Source: Eubacterium sp. (GTDB lineage Bacteria; Bacillota_A; Clostridia; Lachnospirales; Lachnospiraceae). Taken from it: DNA of 25,081 nucleotides. The notes under the pieces were generated by a model, which searched no databases, was not told the origin of the DNA, and saw only the letters and a list, made by a program, of their open reading frames with translations. Position numbers and translations under genes: made by a program. Below, one piece after another: positions 12,674-20,988 of this stretch. The stretch covers positions 1-25,081 of the forward strand of contig JAMPGN010000034.1 in NCBI GenBank assembly GCA_023663915.1. The letters are read 5' to 3'. Position 1 is the first letter of the stretch. Every line of letters starts with the position of its first letter.

Positions 12674-14488
12674 TTATAATCTGCATGTTAATACCCAGTT
12701 TAAATGTGTCTCATCGTAATTTAAAGCATATGCCATTAGTTCTTCCCCTAGTGCCACATATTGTGAAATGTCAGAAATATATGTACGTTCACGCCATTTT
12801 GAGACATGAATAGCTCCTTTATGCCACTTGTTATTAAATAAAAACTTAACAAAAATGAAGGCTTGAGTTGCTCCTGTCACAGTACAATTAAGTGGAACTG
12901 CCATAATATCATATATGTTAATATCATCTTTTACTATACTTTCTAATCCTAAAATCGGCCGCAATCCTTTATGTATATAATATCTCCATTTAAGCCCCTT
13001 CTTCATATTGATTTCGCCTTGATAATACCAATTCACTTCTCCCGTATCTATATTTTCACATCCTAAAATTCCATATCTATACAGATCCTCTAATAAATTA
13101 TCAAAGTTTTCGAAAAGTGAATAACCTCCAAAGTTCTCTTCAATATGTTGCTGATATTCTTTTTTGGTAAAACAACTTTTAAATTTCCTTAAACTCGAAA
13201 AAATTAAATCGACATTCTCGCTGCTATATAAAGCGCTCATTTCTTCCATTATTTCTGATTTACTTTCTTCAGAGTACATTTCTAAAACATCAATGATTGA
13301 ATTTTTACTAAATACCTGTGCACCCGGGTATGCTTTTACCGATAAAGACATATAACGAATAATATCCCTTGGCTTATTCCATGTTCTGTCCAAAATAAAA
13401 TCTATTGTATCTTGTTCCCCAATAGTAGATGGGAACCATTTTTGCCGTATATCCTCATAGTTAGTTTCGGTATAATCACCCAGCATTCTTGCAATTCGCT
13501 TTAACCATATTGCAAATATTGGGTTACGAATCCCAACCAAATATTTACTTTTCCAATCCACAATAATTCGATAACTTCCTATTTTTTTATTTAATTCATC
13601 TCCACCGAGATATTTTTCAATGCTGCGCAATATTTCTGTTCTGACAGATAAAATAATTTTCATTTTTTTATACGATGCTTTTTTAATTGCTTGATTAAGC
13701 GACCACGCTACTTCTATCCAATCATGCACCATTTGTAAATCTCGTTTGAAGCTTTTATAACCACAGTAAGTCTCTAACTCATCTATACAAATAAAATAAG
13801 TGGCATCCTTTCTTTCCAAATGTCCGAAAAGATATTCGGAAATATCAAGGGCGTCATTAAAATCAACTAATTGAATAGCATTGGCATTTTCAAATGATAC
13901 CTGCTCTTCAGAAATCGTATATATATCTAATTCCTCAGAAAATCTTATTTCCTTTGGAATACTCTGTAACATAGATATTCTTTCTTTCGTCCCAATTTTC
14001 GCCGTTTGAGATAATCGAAGAATTAAGCTTTCGAAGGCGTTCCAGTTAGTATTAGGAACAAATAATTTATAATTACTTTCTTTATTATCACAAACGATCT
14101 TTAAGAAAATGGTTAATCTCCATATATTTGTAAAATCTTGAATGTTTGTCATATCAACAGATCCAATATCAAGAGTATCAACAATCCTTCTCTCTATCGT
14201 CTCTATTTTAATCTTTTCACTCGTATTGTAATCAGTCTTAAATAATATTGTGGAACATATAGCACATTCATCATTTTGGGCAATCCTATTACTTAAATAT
14301 AACAGTAATGCTGTTTTACCAGTTCCTTTATTTCCTGTAATATAATATTTGTCACCTTTTACCAAACCGTCTATATCAATATTAGGCGGAAAGTTCATGT
14401 TTGAATCTTCAAATGCTGTTATATCCTCAAATCGTGCATCGAGCTTCCCCACATAAATTTTATCAATATTCTTCTCTTTTGTATCCAT
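12674..14488 (-). CDS. P-loop ATPase resembling the Sll1717 family; candidate defence/moron protein
   Basis: The 604-residue protein has Walker A GNKGTGKT at 52-59 after DIDGLVKGDKYYITG, and Walker B YFICIDELE at 231-239. A sensor-like ILSVRTEILRSI lies at 279-290, and WNKPRDIIRYM (about 370-380) matches the 'RPRDII' block of Sll1717-type and related STAND-like ATPases. The C-terminal 200 residues look helical then beta-rich (YYQGEINMKKGLKWRYYIHKG), and no nuclease motif is recognised. Codon use is strongly AT-biased compared with both flanks. The start at 14488 has GGGAG about 12 bases upstream. It is divergent to the membrane protein gene, with 87 bases between. The ATPase motifs are certain; the family name is fairly sure; a defence role is inferred from architecture and place beside an integrase. 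Confidence 0.8.
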   Translation of the reverse strand: MDTKEKNIDKIYVGKLDARFEDITAFEDSNMNFPPNIDIDGLVKGDKYYITGNKGTGKTALLLYLSNRIAQNDECAICSTILFKTDYNTSEKIKIETIERRIVDTLDIGSVDMTNIQDFTNIWRLTIFLKIVCDNKESNYKLFVPNTNWNAFESLILRLSQTAKIGTKERISMLQSIPKEIRFSEELDIYTISEEQVSFENANAIQLVDFNDALDISEYLFGHLERKDATYFICIDELETYCGYKSFKRDLQMVHDWIEVAWSLNQAIKKASYKKMKIILSVRTEILRSIEKYLGGDELNKKIGSYRIIVDWKSKYLVGIRNPIFAIWLKRIARMLGDYTETNYEDIRQKWFPSTIGEQDTIDFILDRTWNKPRDIIRYMSLSVKAYPGAQVFSKNSIIDVLEMYSEESKSEIMEEMSALYSSENVDLIFSSLRKFKSCFTKKEYQQHIEENFGGYSLFENFDNLLEDLYRYGILGCENIDTGEVNWYYQGEINMKKGLKWRYYIHKGLRPILGLESIVKDDINIYDIMAVPLNCTVTGATQAFIFVKFLFNNKWHKGAIHVSKWRERTYISDISQYVALGEELMAYALNYDETHLNWVLTCRL

Positions 14489-14575
14489 TGGCTTGCATTT
14501 TCTCCCTTTTTAATATATTATGAAGACGAGATGTAGTAACTATACATATTATATCTTACATTCAAAGGAGAAAAA
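14489..14575. promoter_or_regulatory. AT-rich divergent promoter region
   Basis: This 87-base gap must hold the start signals for the ATPase (leftward) and the membrane protein (rightward). It is AT-rich, with TAATATATTATG and ACATATTATATC stretches that could serve as -10 elements. No clear -35 or operator repeat stands out. AAAGGAG precedes the rightward ATG. Confidence 0.4.
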
Positions 14576-15433
14576 ATGCAACATTATATTAAGTATTCAA
14601 AGAACAAGATTTTTATTTCTCTAACTGTTATTTTAGTATTTTCCGTTTTTATTATCATTAGAGAGTGTGATTATCCATTATTAGTTCATTCAGAAATTTT
14701 TAAATTATTTTTTGTACATAAATATACAGAAAAATTATTTTATAATTTATCGTTAAGTTATATTGCGGCATATATTTTTTATATTATTCAAATATTTATT
14801 CCCCAAACCATAAGGAATAAAAGAGCGTGTAAGATTTTAGCAATGGAGTTTCAAAAAGAATATCGATTAACAAAAGAATTTCTTTTTTTAGTCAGCCAAA
14901 TTACAAAAATGGAAGGAATTTCCAAAATACAATATAAGTCATCCTTCTCATCATTTTATTACAGGGATTATAGTAACAATATTTTAAAACGTTTTTCAGA
15001 AATAAATACATTAGAACAACTTGTCCAGGATATTCAACAACAATTTATAGCTATAGAGAATAATAAATATTATAATGAGCTGGATTCTTATATAATAGAA
15101 TTTTATTCCCTTTTTCCCTTAACGGAAATACAAAAATGCCTGGATTGTATCATTTATAGTTTTAACTCTACGAATAATTTAAACGTAGTTTCAAATGATT
15201 TAATTTCTCCTATAGAGCAATTTCTCATCCGGATGGCTTATATTATGCCATGGTGTACAGCGGTAGATATATCACAATGTACAGATCAGTTGTTAATTCA
15301 AAAATATGATAATGCTTTTGAAAATTCAGGTCTAAATGAATTTAAGTTTGCATTACGCATGAAAGAAAAGACTGACGATATAAATAGACCAACACATCCT
15401 ATCAGGGGAGCTTTGGAAGCTTGTAAACATTGA
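14576..15433 (+). CDS. Membrane protein with two N-terminal segments, unknown family
   Basis: No family is recognised for this 285-residue protein. Two hydrophobic stretches, at about 12-28 (IFISLTVILVFSVFIII) and 57-77 (FYNLSLSYIAAYIFYIIQIF), predict a short membrane anchor with about 28 residues between. About 200 mostly helical residues follow and probably lie in the cytoplasm (basic IRNKRACKI just after the second segment). AAAGGAG lies 6 bases before the ATG. Base composition is as AT-rich as the divergent ATPase gene. The final residues (RGALEACKH) are encoded by the GGGGAGCTT/terminator repeat, so the original C-terminus may have been replaced at an insertion junction. With the ATPase it could form a two-protein sensor/effector pair; this is inference. 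Confidence 0.7.
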   Translation: MQHYIKYSKNKIFISLTVILVFSVFIIIRECDYPLLVHSEIFKLFFVHKYTEKLFYNLSLSYIAAYIFYIIQIFIPQTIRNKRACKILAMEFQKEYRLTKEFLFLVSQITKMEGISKIQYKSSFSSFYYRDYSNNILKRFSEINTLEQLVQDIQQQFIAIENNKYYNELDSYIIEFYSLFPLTEIQKCLDCIIYSFNSTNNLNVVSNDLISPIEQFLIRMAYIMPWCTAVDISQCTDQLLIQKYDNAFENSGLNEFKFALRMKEKTDDINRPTHPIRGALEACKH

Positions 15434-15450
15434 TGTTTGCAGGCTTTTTT
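15405..15450 (+). repeat. Direct repeat copy B at the island's right end
   Basis: This copy of the GGGGAGCTT plus hairpin sequence matches copy A over about 46 bases with one indel and several substitutions. It marks the change from AT-rich island DNA to higher-GC chromosomal DNA. It is a candidate right-hand attachment site or relic. Confidence 0.5.
15418..15450 (+). terminator. Intrinsic terminator after the membrane protein gene
   Basis: AGCTTGTAAACA (15418-15429) pairs with TGTTTGCAGGCT (15434-15445) through 12 positions including two G-T wobbles, loop TTGA, followed by six T. The differences from the 12.55-kb hairpin keep pairing, so the fold rather than the exact sequence is conserved. 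The gene's TGA stop falls in the hairpin. Confidence 0.75.
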
Positions 15451-15467
15451 GCATACAGAGGGGTGGA

Positions 15468-15496
15468 TTGACAAAATAGGTATGCAGAAGTATAAT
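15468..15496 (+). promoter_or_regulatory. Consensus housekeeping promoter for the iscU-kinase-regulator operon
   Basis: TTGACA (15468-15473) and TATAAT (15491-15496) are perfect -35 and -10 hexamers 17 bases apart. They lie just after the island's terminator and about 75 bases before the scaffold gene. Such a strong promoter suggests steady expression of the Fe-S scaffold and, through overlapping genes, of the sensor pair. Confidence 0.9.
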
Positions 15497-15569
15497 TTAT
15501 ACACAAAAATCCCAGCAAATCAGTATGAAATGTGGCAAAAATATACTTGGAAAAGGAGTGGAGACAGCT

Positions 15570-16007
15570 ATGTATAGCGAAAAGGTAATGGATCATTTTA
15601 ATCATCCGCGAAACGTAGGCGAGATGGAAAATCCCAGCGGGGTAGGCACGGTCGGCAATGCAAAATGCGGTGATATCATGCGGATGTATCTGGATATCGA
15701 CGAACAGGGCGTGATTCAGGATGTGAAATTCAAAACCTTTGGCTGCGGTGCGGCAGTGGCGACGAGCAGTATGGCAACGGAGCTGGTAAAAGGGAAAACA
15801 GTGCAGGAGGCGTTGCAGGTAACCAATAAGGCGGTCATGGAAGCATTGGACGGACTTCCGCCTGTTAAGGTGCATTGCTCATTGCTGGCGGAGGAAGCGA
15901 TTCATGCGGCATTGTGGGATTATGCGCAGAAGAATGATATTGTGATCGAGGGGCTGCAGCCGCCGGTGGATGATATTGCCGAAAAAACAGAAGAGGATAA
16001 TTTATGA
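15570..16007 (+). CDS. Fe-S cluster assembly scaffold (NifU/IscU N-terminal type)
   Basis: The 145-residue protein starts MYSEKVMDHFNHPRNVGE, the hallmark opening of NifU/IscU scaffolds. The three cluster-binding cysteines are at 33 (NAKCGD, with the usual Asp35), 59 (KTFGCGAA) and 103 (VHCSLLAEEAI). It builds Fe-S clusters with sulfur from a cysteine desulfurase, which is not in the window. AGGAG lies 11 bases before this ATG; an upstream in-frame ATG at 15525 is rejected because homology starts at 15570. Its TGA overlaps the kinase ATG (ATGA), so the genes are translationally coupled. The tail after residue 130 is acidic and unconserved. Confidence 0.93.
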   Translation: MYSEKVMDHFNHPRNVGEMENPSGVGTVGNAKCGDIMRMYLDIDEQGVIQDVKFKTFGCGAAVATSSMATELVKGKTVQEALQVTNKAVMEALDGLPPVKVHCSLLAEEAIHAALWDYAQKNDIVIEGLQPPVDDIAEKTEEDNL

Positions 16008-17821
16008 CCAGAAAAAATCCGGTAAGAGGAAGTATGCGCAACAAAATACTGCTGATCTGTATTTTGTGTACGCTGATTGCGCTTGTTTTGCAGACAATAC
16101 TGCTGTTAAACCTGAGCTCTGACATGATCTATGAGCAGTCGCGGGACATGGCGTACAATTCTCTGGATAATATGCGCAATGAAGTGGAGAGCTACATCAA
16201 GGGAATCGAAAACAATATGGTCAATATTTATAATGATAAGACCTTTTTAAATGCGCTGTGTGAGTATGAGACGGTTAAGGCGCTGCAGGAGGATTACTAT
16301 CGCTATGCGCGGGATTATGCGGAAAGGTATTTTACAGCCAATGACGGCATGATGGCATTATATTTTTATAATGACGAGCACGAGGTGATCAGTGTTTACC
16401 GCAAAGCTTCTACCCCAAAACGCAATTTTGCGACCGATATTTATCAGGATGCAGAGTCCTACAATGCCGGATATGTAAAAGAGTATGTGGAATCCGGGGA
16501 AAATACTATGCTGATTTCCAGTTATCATAACGCGTCCAGACAAGGTGATATGATGCGTTTTGTGCTGAAAATTTATGACACATCAACCACGCGGAATATG
16601 ATCGGTTATATTGTCTGTGATGCGGATGTAAAGACGATACAGAAAATCATGCAGAAGCACCAAATGGGTGACAATGCTTTTGTCTGGCTGCAGCCGGCAG
16701 GAGACCGTCCCTTTGCAATGTTGGGTCAGTCGGATGGGGGATATGCCGATTTTTATACAAAAGTGATGGACGAAATCCGGCAGAGTGGAAAAGCAGCGGA
16801 GGATATGGCGGATTCAGAGAAGGTGTTTTTTCATCTGCCGCAGAAGAAATATGCGCTGGATACATACGCTGTTCTGCCGCAGTCGGTCTTAACAGCCAGT
16901 CAGAAGATGCTCGCCCGTACCCTGGCAATGAGTGTGGCGGCTTTGAGTATCCTGATGATCGTTCTCTATGCTTATATCACGAAAAGCCTGACCAGACCGT
17001 TAGAGGGATTGATGAGTACCATCGGCAGAATCCGCGGCGGAGAGACGAAGCTGCGGGTGAGCGGTTTAGGGCAGGATGAAATTGGGGAGTTAGGAGAAGA
17101 GTTTAATCATATGCTGGATTCCATCGAAGAGCTGATCGGGCAGCGGTATCAGGATAAGTTGCTGGTGGATCGGGCGAAGTATCAGGCTCTGCAGGCGCAG
17201 ATCAATCCCCACTTTCTTTATAATACGCTGGATACCATGGGCAGTATTGCCAGTATCCAGAACTGCGATCTGGTAAGTGATCTGTCGCAGTCGCTCAGTA
17301 ATCTTTTCCGCTACAGTCTGGATATGAAATACCCTTACGCAACAGTAGCGCAGGAAATTGCGCACTTAAAAAATTATATTTTTGTGATGAATGTGCGGAT
17401 GCGGCAGGAAATCCGTTATCATTTTGATATCGACGAGGACGCCCTGCTGTATTCTGTGCCCAAAATTTCCATACAGCCACTGGTAGAAAACGCAATCGAC
17501 CATGGTTTGAAAAATAAACGTGGCGAAAAGAATATTTACATAAAAATATGGCAGGCGCAGGGGAAGCTTTATATCATGGTCAAGGATGATGGCGTGGGTA
17601 TGGATGCGGAAGGATTGAACCGTCAGTTACAGGAAAATGATGCGAGCAGGATTGCGGAGGGCAATTCCATCGGACTTTCCAATATCAATGCACGCCTGAA
17701 AATATTGTACGGGGAAGAGTACGGGCTGCGGATTGAGAGCGAAATCGGAAAAGGCTCCGCAGTCTATCTGACGGTGGCGGCAATGAAAGAGGATGAGTTA
17801 TATGGAAAAGAAAATGTATAA
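16004..17821 (+). CDS. Sensor histidine kinase, YesM family
   Basis: The 605-residue membrane kinase has transmembrane segments at about 14-36 and 303-326 enclosing a roughly 265-residue extracellular sensor region of the Cache-like type. A HAMP domain follows (TRPLEGLMSTI...IGELGEEFNHML). The His_kinase domain has QAQINPHFLYNTLD with the phospho-acceptor His403. The ATPase domain has QPLVENAIDHG (N box, Asn496), DDGVGM (528-533) and GIGLSN-like SIGLSNINARL. Kinases of this family sense extracellular sugars or their binding proteins and act through AraC-type regulators. Its 3' end overlaps the regulator gene by 20 bases. The start is fixed by overlap with the scaffold stop. Confidence 0.94.
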   Translation: MTRKNPVRGSMRNKILLICILCTLIALVLQTILLLNLSSDMIYEQSRDMAYNSLDNMRNEVESYIKGIENNMVNIYNDKTFLNALCEYETVKALQEDYYRYARDYAERYFTANDGMMALYFYNDEHEVISVYRKASTPKRNFATDIYQDAESYNAGYVKEYVESGENTMLISSYHNASRQGDMMRFVLKIYDTSTTRNMIGYIVCDADVKTIQKIMQKHQMGDNAFVWLQPAGDRPFAMLGQSDGGYADFYTKVMDEIRQSGKAAEDMADSEKVFFHLPQKKYALDTYAVLPQSVLTASQKMLARTLAMSVAALSILMIVLYAYITKSLTRPLEGLMSTIGRIRGGETKLRVSGLGQDEIGELGEEFNHMLDSIEELIGQRYQDKLLVDRAKYQALQAQINPHFLYNTLDTMGSIASIQNCDLVSDLSQSLSNLFRYSLDMKYPYATVAQEIAHLKNYIFVMNVRMRQEIRYHFDIDEDALLYSVPKISIQPLVENAIDHGLKNKRGEKNIYIKIWQAQGKLYIMVKDDGVGMDAEGLNRQLQENDASRIAEGNSIGLSNINARLKILYGEEYGLRIESEIGKGSAVYLTVAAMKEDELYGKENV

Positions 17822-19403
17822 GCTGCTGATTGCAGATGACGAATACTGGACACGGGAAAAGATCAGGACGATGCTTGCCTGGGAGGAATATCAGATTGCG
17901 ATCATGGATCCTGCTCAGGATGGAGAGGAAGTCCTTGCAAGGATAGAGACCGACAGACCTGATATTCTTATCACGGATGTCAATATGCCTTTTTTAAACG
18001 GGGTGGAGCTGGTAAAGAGGGTGAAGGAGCTGTATCCGGAGATCGTGGTTTTGGTGCTCAGTGGTTATGATGATTTTTCCTATGTCAAGGAAACGCTGGT
18101 GGCGGGCGCGATCAATTACCTGCTGAAACCGGTGTCAAAGATTGATCTGATCGGGACAGTATCAAAGGCTTTAGAGCTGATCAGTGAAAAGGAAGAAAAT
18201 GAAAAGCAGACGTTAAAGGCAGCTTCTCTTTTGCAGGACCGAGAGCTGAGTCTTTTGATCGAGAAGGAGCAGGTGCGGCTTTCGATGACCCAGATTACGG
18301 GCACGGCGTTGGATTCCGTAGGCTGCAGCATTATGCTGATTAAGATCCATGACCTGCAATCATTGATGGGACAGTATCAGTATGACATGAATTATCTGTC
18401 GTATTCGATGAAGAAGAAACTGCGGGAGGTAGATCCGGGCAAAAACCTGATTATTTTTAATTATATCAACAGAAGCAATGAATTTCTGGTGGTCAACGAA
18501 TTAGAAGTTTCTGAGCAGCAGGTGTTGGCGCTAAAAATGATGAAACGCTTGAAAGAAGAAACTGACAGTCCTGTCACAATTGCCTTCAGTGAGCAGGCAT
18601 ATTCCATGGACAGCCTGCACGACGCCTATGTGCAGAGCATTTCCGTATTGATGACAAGACCTTATACGAGGGAGGATGTGATTCTTTTTTGTAATAAGGA
18701 AAAGAACAGCATGAGCCATAGGGTCGATGAATGTTTTACGCAGGAGAAGGAACGGCGCCTGCGGACGGTGCTTAAGAGTGGTGGAGAAACGAGCCTTAAG
18801 GAGCTTCTGATGAAAGAGGCAGGACTGGGAAGCGGTAAGCACTGGAATTTTGTAATGGCAAAGCAGATGGTTACCCGCATTTCAGCCATTATTTCGGAAT
18901 GCCTTACCGAGCAGGGCGCTTCGCAGGAGAGTATAAAAGAGCTGGGGCGTCTGGAACAGATGGCGGATAAGGTGGTGGAAAGCCTGGATGTCGACCAGCT
19001 GTTTTCCCTGCTTTCCGAAATGCAGAATGTATTGCTGGGAGAGCGGAAAAGCGAGGTTGCGGGAAATATCCGGGATTGCGTAAAGGAAGCGGTGGCTTAT
19101 ATTGATGAAAATTATTTTGAGGAGCTGACGCTTACGGCACTGGCGGATAAATATGGCGTGGAGAGCTCTTATTTTTCCAGGCTGTTTAAGCAGGAGACCG
19201 GGGAAAATCTCATGCTCTATATTGCAGGGCGGCGCATGGAGAAGGCAAAAGAGCTGATGGCGCGTGAGGAGATCAACATCGCGGAGGTTGCCTTTATGGT
19301 TGGCTACGATGATTATACGTATTTCAGCAAGGTTTTTAAAAAGCACACGGGCATGAGTCCCAGAGAATACCGCAGTCGGCTTTTTCAAAAAATTACAAGT
19401 TAA
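17802..19403 (+). CDS. Response regulator with AraC-type DNA-binding domain (YesN-like)
   Basis: From the ATG at 17802 the protein has 533 residues. AGAGG (17788-17792) lies 9 bases upstream, which favours this start over the ATGs at 17793 and 17814. The receiver domain has the acidic pair Asp12-Asp13, phospho-acceptor Asp59 in ILITDVNMPFLNGVEL, and LKPVSK. A roughly 290-residue middle region is poorly conserved, as in YesN proteins. The last 105 residues hold the two AraC helix-turn-helix motifs (LTALADKYGVESSYFSRLFK and IAEVAFMVGYDDYTYFSKVF). It is the partner of the kinase it overlaps. The transporter operon beginning 100 bases downstream is its likely target. Confidence 0.94.
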   Translation: MEKKMYKLLIADDEYWTREKIRTMLAWEEYQIAIMDPAQDGEEVLARIETDRPDILITDVNMPFLNGVELVKRVKELYPEIVVLVLSGYDDFSYVKETLVAGAINYLLKPVSKIDLIGTVSKALELISEKEENEKQTLKAASLLQDRELSLLIEKEQVRLSMTQITGTALDSVGCSIMLIKIHDLQSLMGQYQYDMNYLSYSMKKKLREVDPGKNLIIFNYINRSNEFLVVNELEVSEQQVLALKMMKRLKEETDSPVTIAFSEQAYSMDSLHDAYVQSISVLMTRPYTREDVILFCNKEKNSMSHRVDECFTQEKERRLRTVLKSGGETSLKELLMKEAGLGSGKHWNFVMAKQMVTRISAIISECLTEQGASQESIKELGRLEQMADKVVESLDVDQLFSLLSEMQNVLLGERKSEVAGNIRDCVKEAVAYIDENYFEELTLTALADKYGVESSYFSRLFKQETGENLMLYIAGRRMEKAKELMAREEINIAEVAFMVGYDDYTYFSKVFKKHTGMSPREYRSRLFQKITS

Positions 19404-19439
19404 TTTTTCAAAATTTTCATAGTTCTATCCGGGGATGAA

Positions 19440-19458
19440 ATTGTATAGTAAGTACAAT
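19440..19458. promoter_or_regulatory. Inverted repeat at the sugar operon promoter region
   Basis: ATTGTA (19440-19445) and TACAAT (19453-19458) are inverted repeats separated by 7 bases. TATAGT at 19444-19449 could be a -10 element with no good -35 sequence, as expected for an activator-dependent promoter. The site lies about 50 bases before the binding-protein gene. Confidence 0.4.
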
Positions 19459-19464
19459 GACAGG

Positions 19465-19481
19465 AACGGCTCGGAGCCGTT
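19465..19481. promoter_or_regulatory. Palindrome before the binding-protein gene
   Basis: AACGGCTC and GAGCCGTT form a near-perfect palindrome around a single G. It lies 12 bases before the GGAGG of the binding-protein gene (19493-19497). It could be an operator for a LacI-type or other dimeric regulator, or an mRNA 5' structure. Its binding protein is unknown. Confidence 0.4.
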
Positions 19482-19505
19482 ACCAAAAAAATGGAGGGAT
19501 AGAGT

Positions 19506-20858
19506 ATGAAAAAGAAACTGGTAAGTATGATCTTATGTTCGGCTATGATAGCCGGAACGTTAGTCGGCTGCGGCGGCGGCAGCGAAGAGGCGGCGCCTGC
19601 GGCGGAAGCGCCGGCAGCAGAGGAAGCAGCGGAAGCGCCTGCGGAGGCAGAAGAAGAGGCGGAAGCGCCTGCACCGGCAGCAGATGGCGAGGAAGTCACT
19701 CTGACTGTGCTGGCAGGGCAGTCCACTACAGATGCCGGAATCGAGGATATGATCGATGAAGCCTTGGCTGAGAAGTATCCCAATATCACGCTTGAGTGGG
19801 AGTGTACCGGCTGGGACGGCGAATTTCATCCGAAGATGCAGCAGTATATGCAGTCCGGTCTGCCGGATATTATCATCGGCAAGGCGCAGGATGTAGCGAC
19901 TTATGCAGCGCAGAATGTGCTCGGTGAGATCGACGCGACCTACCTTGACAGGGGCCTCGATGCAGCGAGAGAGAATGTAACGTTTGACGGCAAGACTTAC
20001 GGATTAGTATACAATGCGCAGTACCAGGGCGTATATTACAACAAGGCAATGTTCGAGGAGAATGGCTGGGAAGTCCCTGCCACGCAGGAAGAGCTGCAGG
20101 CGATCATAGATGACTGCAATGCAAAGGGCATCGTTCCTTTTGCAAGCCACATGGTAGATACCTGGTCGATCGGTAACGTGACTATGCAGTTTATGATGAA
20201 CGATGTGTTCAACAAAACCGCTGACTGGGGCGATAAGTTCAGAGCAGGCGAGGTATCCTTCTCTGATGATGCGGATGCGCAGACAGCTTATTCTTATAAC
20301 AAGCTGATCTTCGACAATACGTATCCTGAAACCTTCTCCACAGAGCAGACAGACTGCGACGCAAGAATGGTACTTGGCGAGGCGGCTATGAAGGTGTCCG
20401 GCGACTGGTCCATCCAGAATTTCCTGGACATTGACGAAAACTTTGATTTCGGTATTTTCCCGTTCCCGAACCAGACGGGTGATTCCAAACTGATTTTTGA
20501 GCCTAACATCGCATTCATGACCAGCGCAGACACAGAGCATCAGGATGCCGTTAACTGTGTGCTTGACGTGATCTCCGGCAATAAGGATCTGGCAGTAGAG
20601 ATCTGTGACTTTACAAAGACCTCTTCCATGTTAAAGGATGTGACGCCTACCTTCACGAATCCCAGTAAGACAGATATTGCCAAGTATGCGGAAAACGGAC
20701 AGGTCGTAGATGTAACCCTGGGCAACAACCAGCTGGTATGGGGCGGCTTCCAGGAGGAGAACGCAGCGGATATCGCAGCTTACTTACAGGGTGATATTAC
20801 CTTTGAGGAGTGCCTGAAGGCTTCCGATGACAGAGTTGCTTCCAGCAGCGCACAATAA
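19506..20858 (+). CDS. Sugar ABC transporter substrate-binding lipoprotein
   Basis: The 450-residue protein has a lipoprotein signal: MKKKLVSMILCSAMIAGT, then the lipobox L19-V20-G21-Cys22. Residues about 23-62 are an unusual spacer of Ala, Glu and Pro. The folded part starts EEVTLTVLAGQS and carries family-1 solute-binding features: PDIIIGKAQDVATYA, GLVYNAQYQGVYYNKAMFEENGWEVPAT (core YYNKAMFEENGWEVPAT) and GEAAMKVSGDWSIQNF. It would hold an oligosaccharide or disaccharide outside the membrane for the two permeases. GGAGG lies 8 bases before the ATG. Substrate specificity is not readable from the sequence; the GH36 gene points to an alpha-galactoside. Confidence 0.95.
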   Translation: MKKKLVSMILCSAMIAGTLVGCGGGSEEAAPAAEAPAAEEAAEAPAEAEEEAEAPAPAADGEEVTLTVLAGQSTTDAGIEDMIDEALAEKYPNITLEWECTGWDGEFHPKMQQYMQSGLPDIIIGKAQDVATYAAQNVLGEIDATYLDRGLDAARENVTFDGKTYGLVYNAQYQGVYYNKAMFEENGWEVPATQEELQAIIDDCNAKGIVPFASHMVDTWSIGNVTMQFMMNDVFNKTADWGDKFRAGEVSFSDDADAQTAYSYNKLIFDNTYPETFSTEQTDCDARMVLGEAAMKVSGDWSIQNFLDIDENFDFGIFPFPNQTGDSKLIFEPNIAFMTSADTEHQDAVNCVLDVISGNKDLAVEICDFTKTSSMLKDVTPTFTNPSKTDIAKYAENGQVVDVTLGNNQLVWGGFQEENAADIAAYLQGDITFEECLKASDDRVASSSAQ

Positions 20859-20860
20859 GC

Positions 20861-20884
20861 GATTATCGCCTTCTGGCGATAATC
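20861..20884 (+). other. Stem-loop 1 after the binding-protein gene
   Basis: GATTATCGCC and GGCGATAATC form a perfect 10-bp stem with the loop TTCT, two bases after the stop codon. No T run follows. A 3'-end-protecting hairpin that stabilises the abundant binding-protein message is the likely role. Confidence 0.6.
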
Positions 20885-20885
20885 T

Positions 20886-20904
20886 GAGAATGTTTCGCAT
20901 TCTC
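20886..20904 (+). other. Stem-loop 2 after the binding-protein gene
   Basis: GAGAATG and CATTCTC form a 7-bp stem with the loop TTTCG, one base after stem-loop 1. The two hairpins would stack in the mRNA. Confidence 0.5.
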
Positions 20905-20930
20905 TTTGAAATGTAAATAATATGTAATAG

Positions 20931-20963
20931 GCGGGGAGGAGAGTGTTCTTCTCCCCGCTTTTT
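20931..20963 (+). terminator. Attenuating terminator between binding protein and permeases
   Basis: GCGGGGAGGAGA (20931-20942) pairs with TCTTCTCCCCGC (20947-20958), 12 positions with one G-T wobble and loop GTGT, followed by TTTTT. Partial termination here would give more binding protein than permease, as is common in such operons. Confidence 0.8.
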
Positions 20964-20988
20964 CTAAAAAATATAAATGAGGTGAAGT

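Noticed and set aside
19457..19759. A 100-residue Gly/Arg-rich frame over the binding-protein start
   Set aside because: It is an alternative frame of the repetitive Ala/Glu/Pro spacer codons; the lipoprotein frame is certain.
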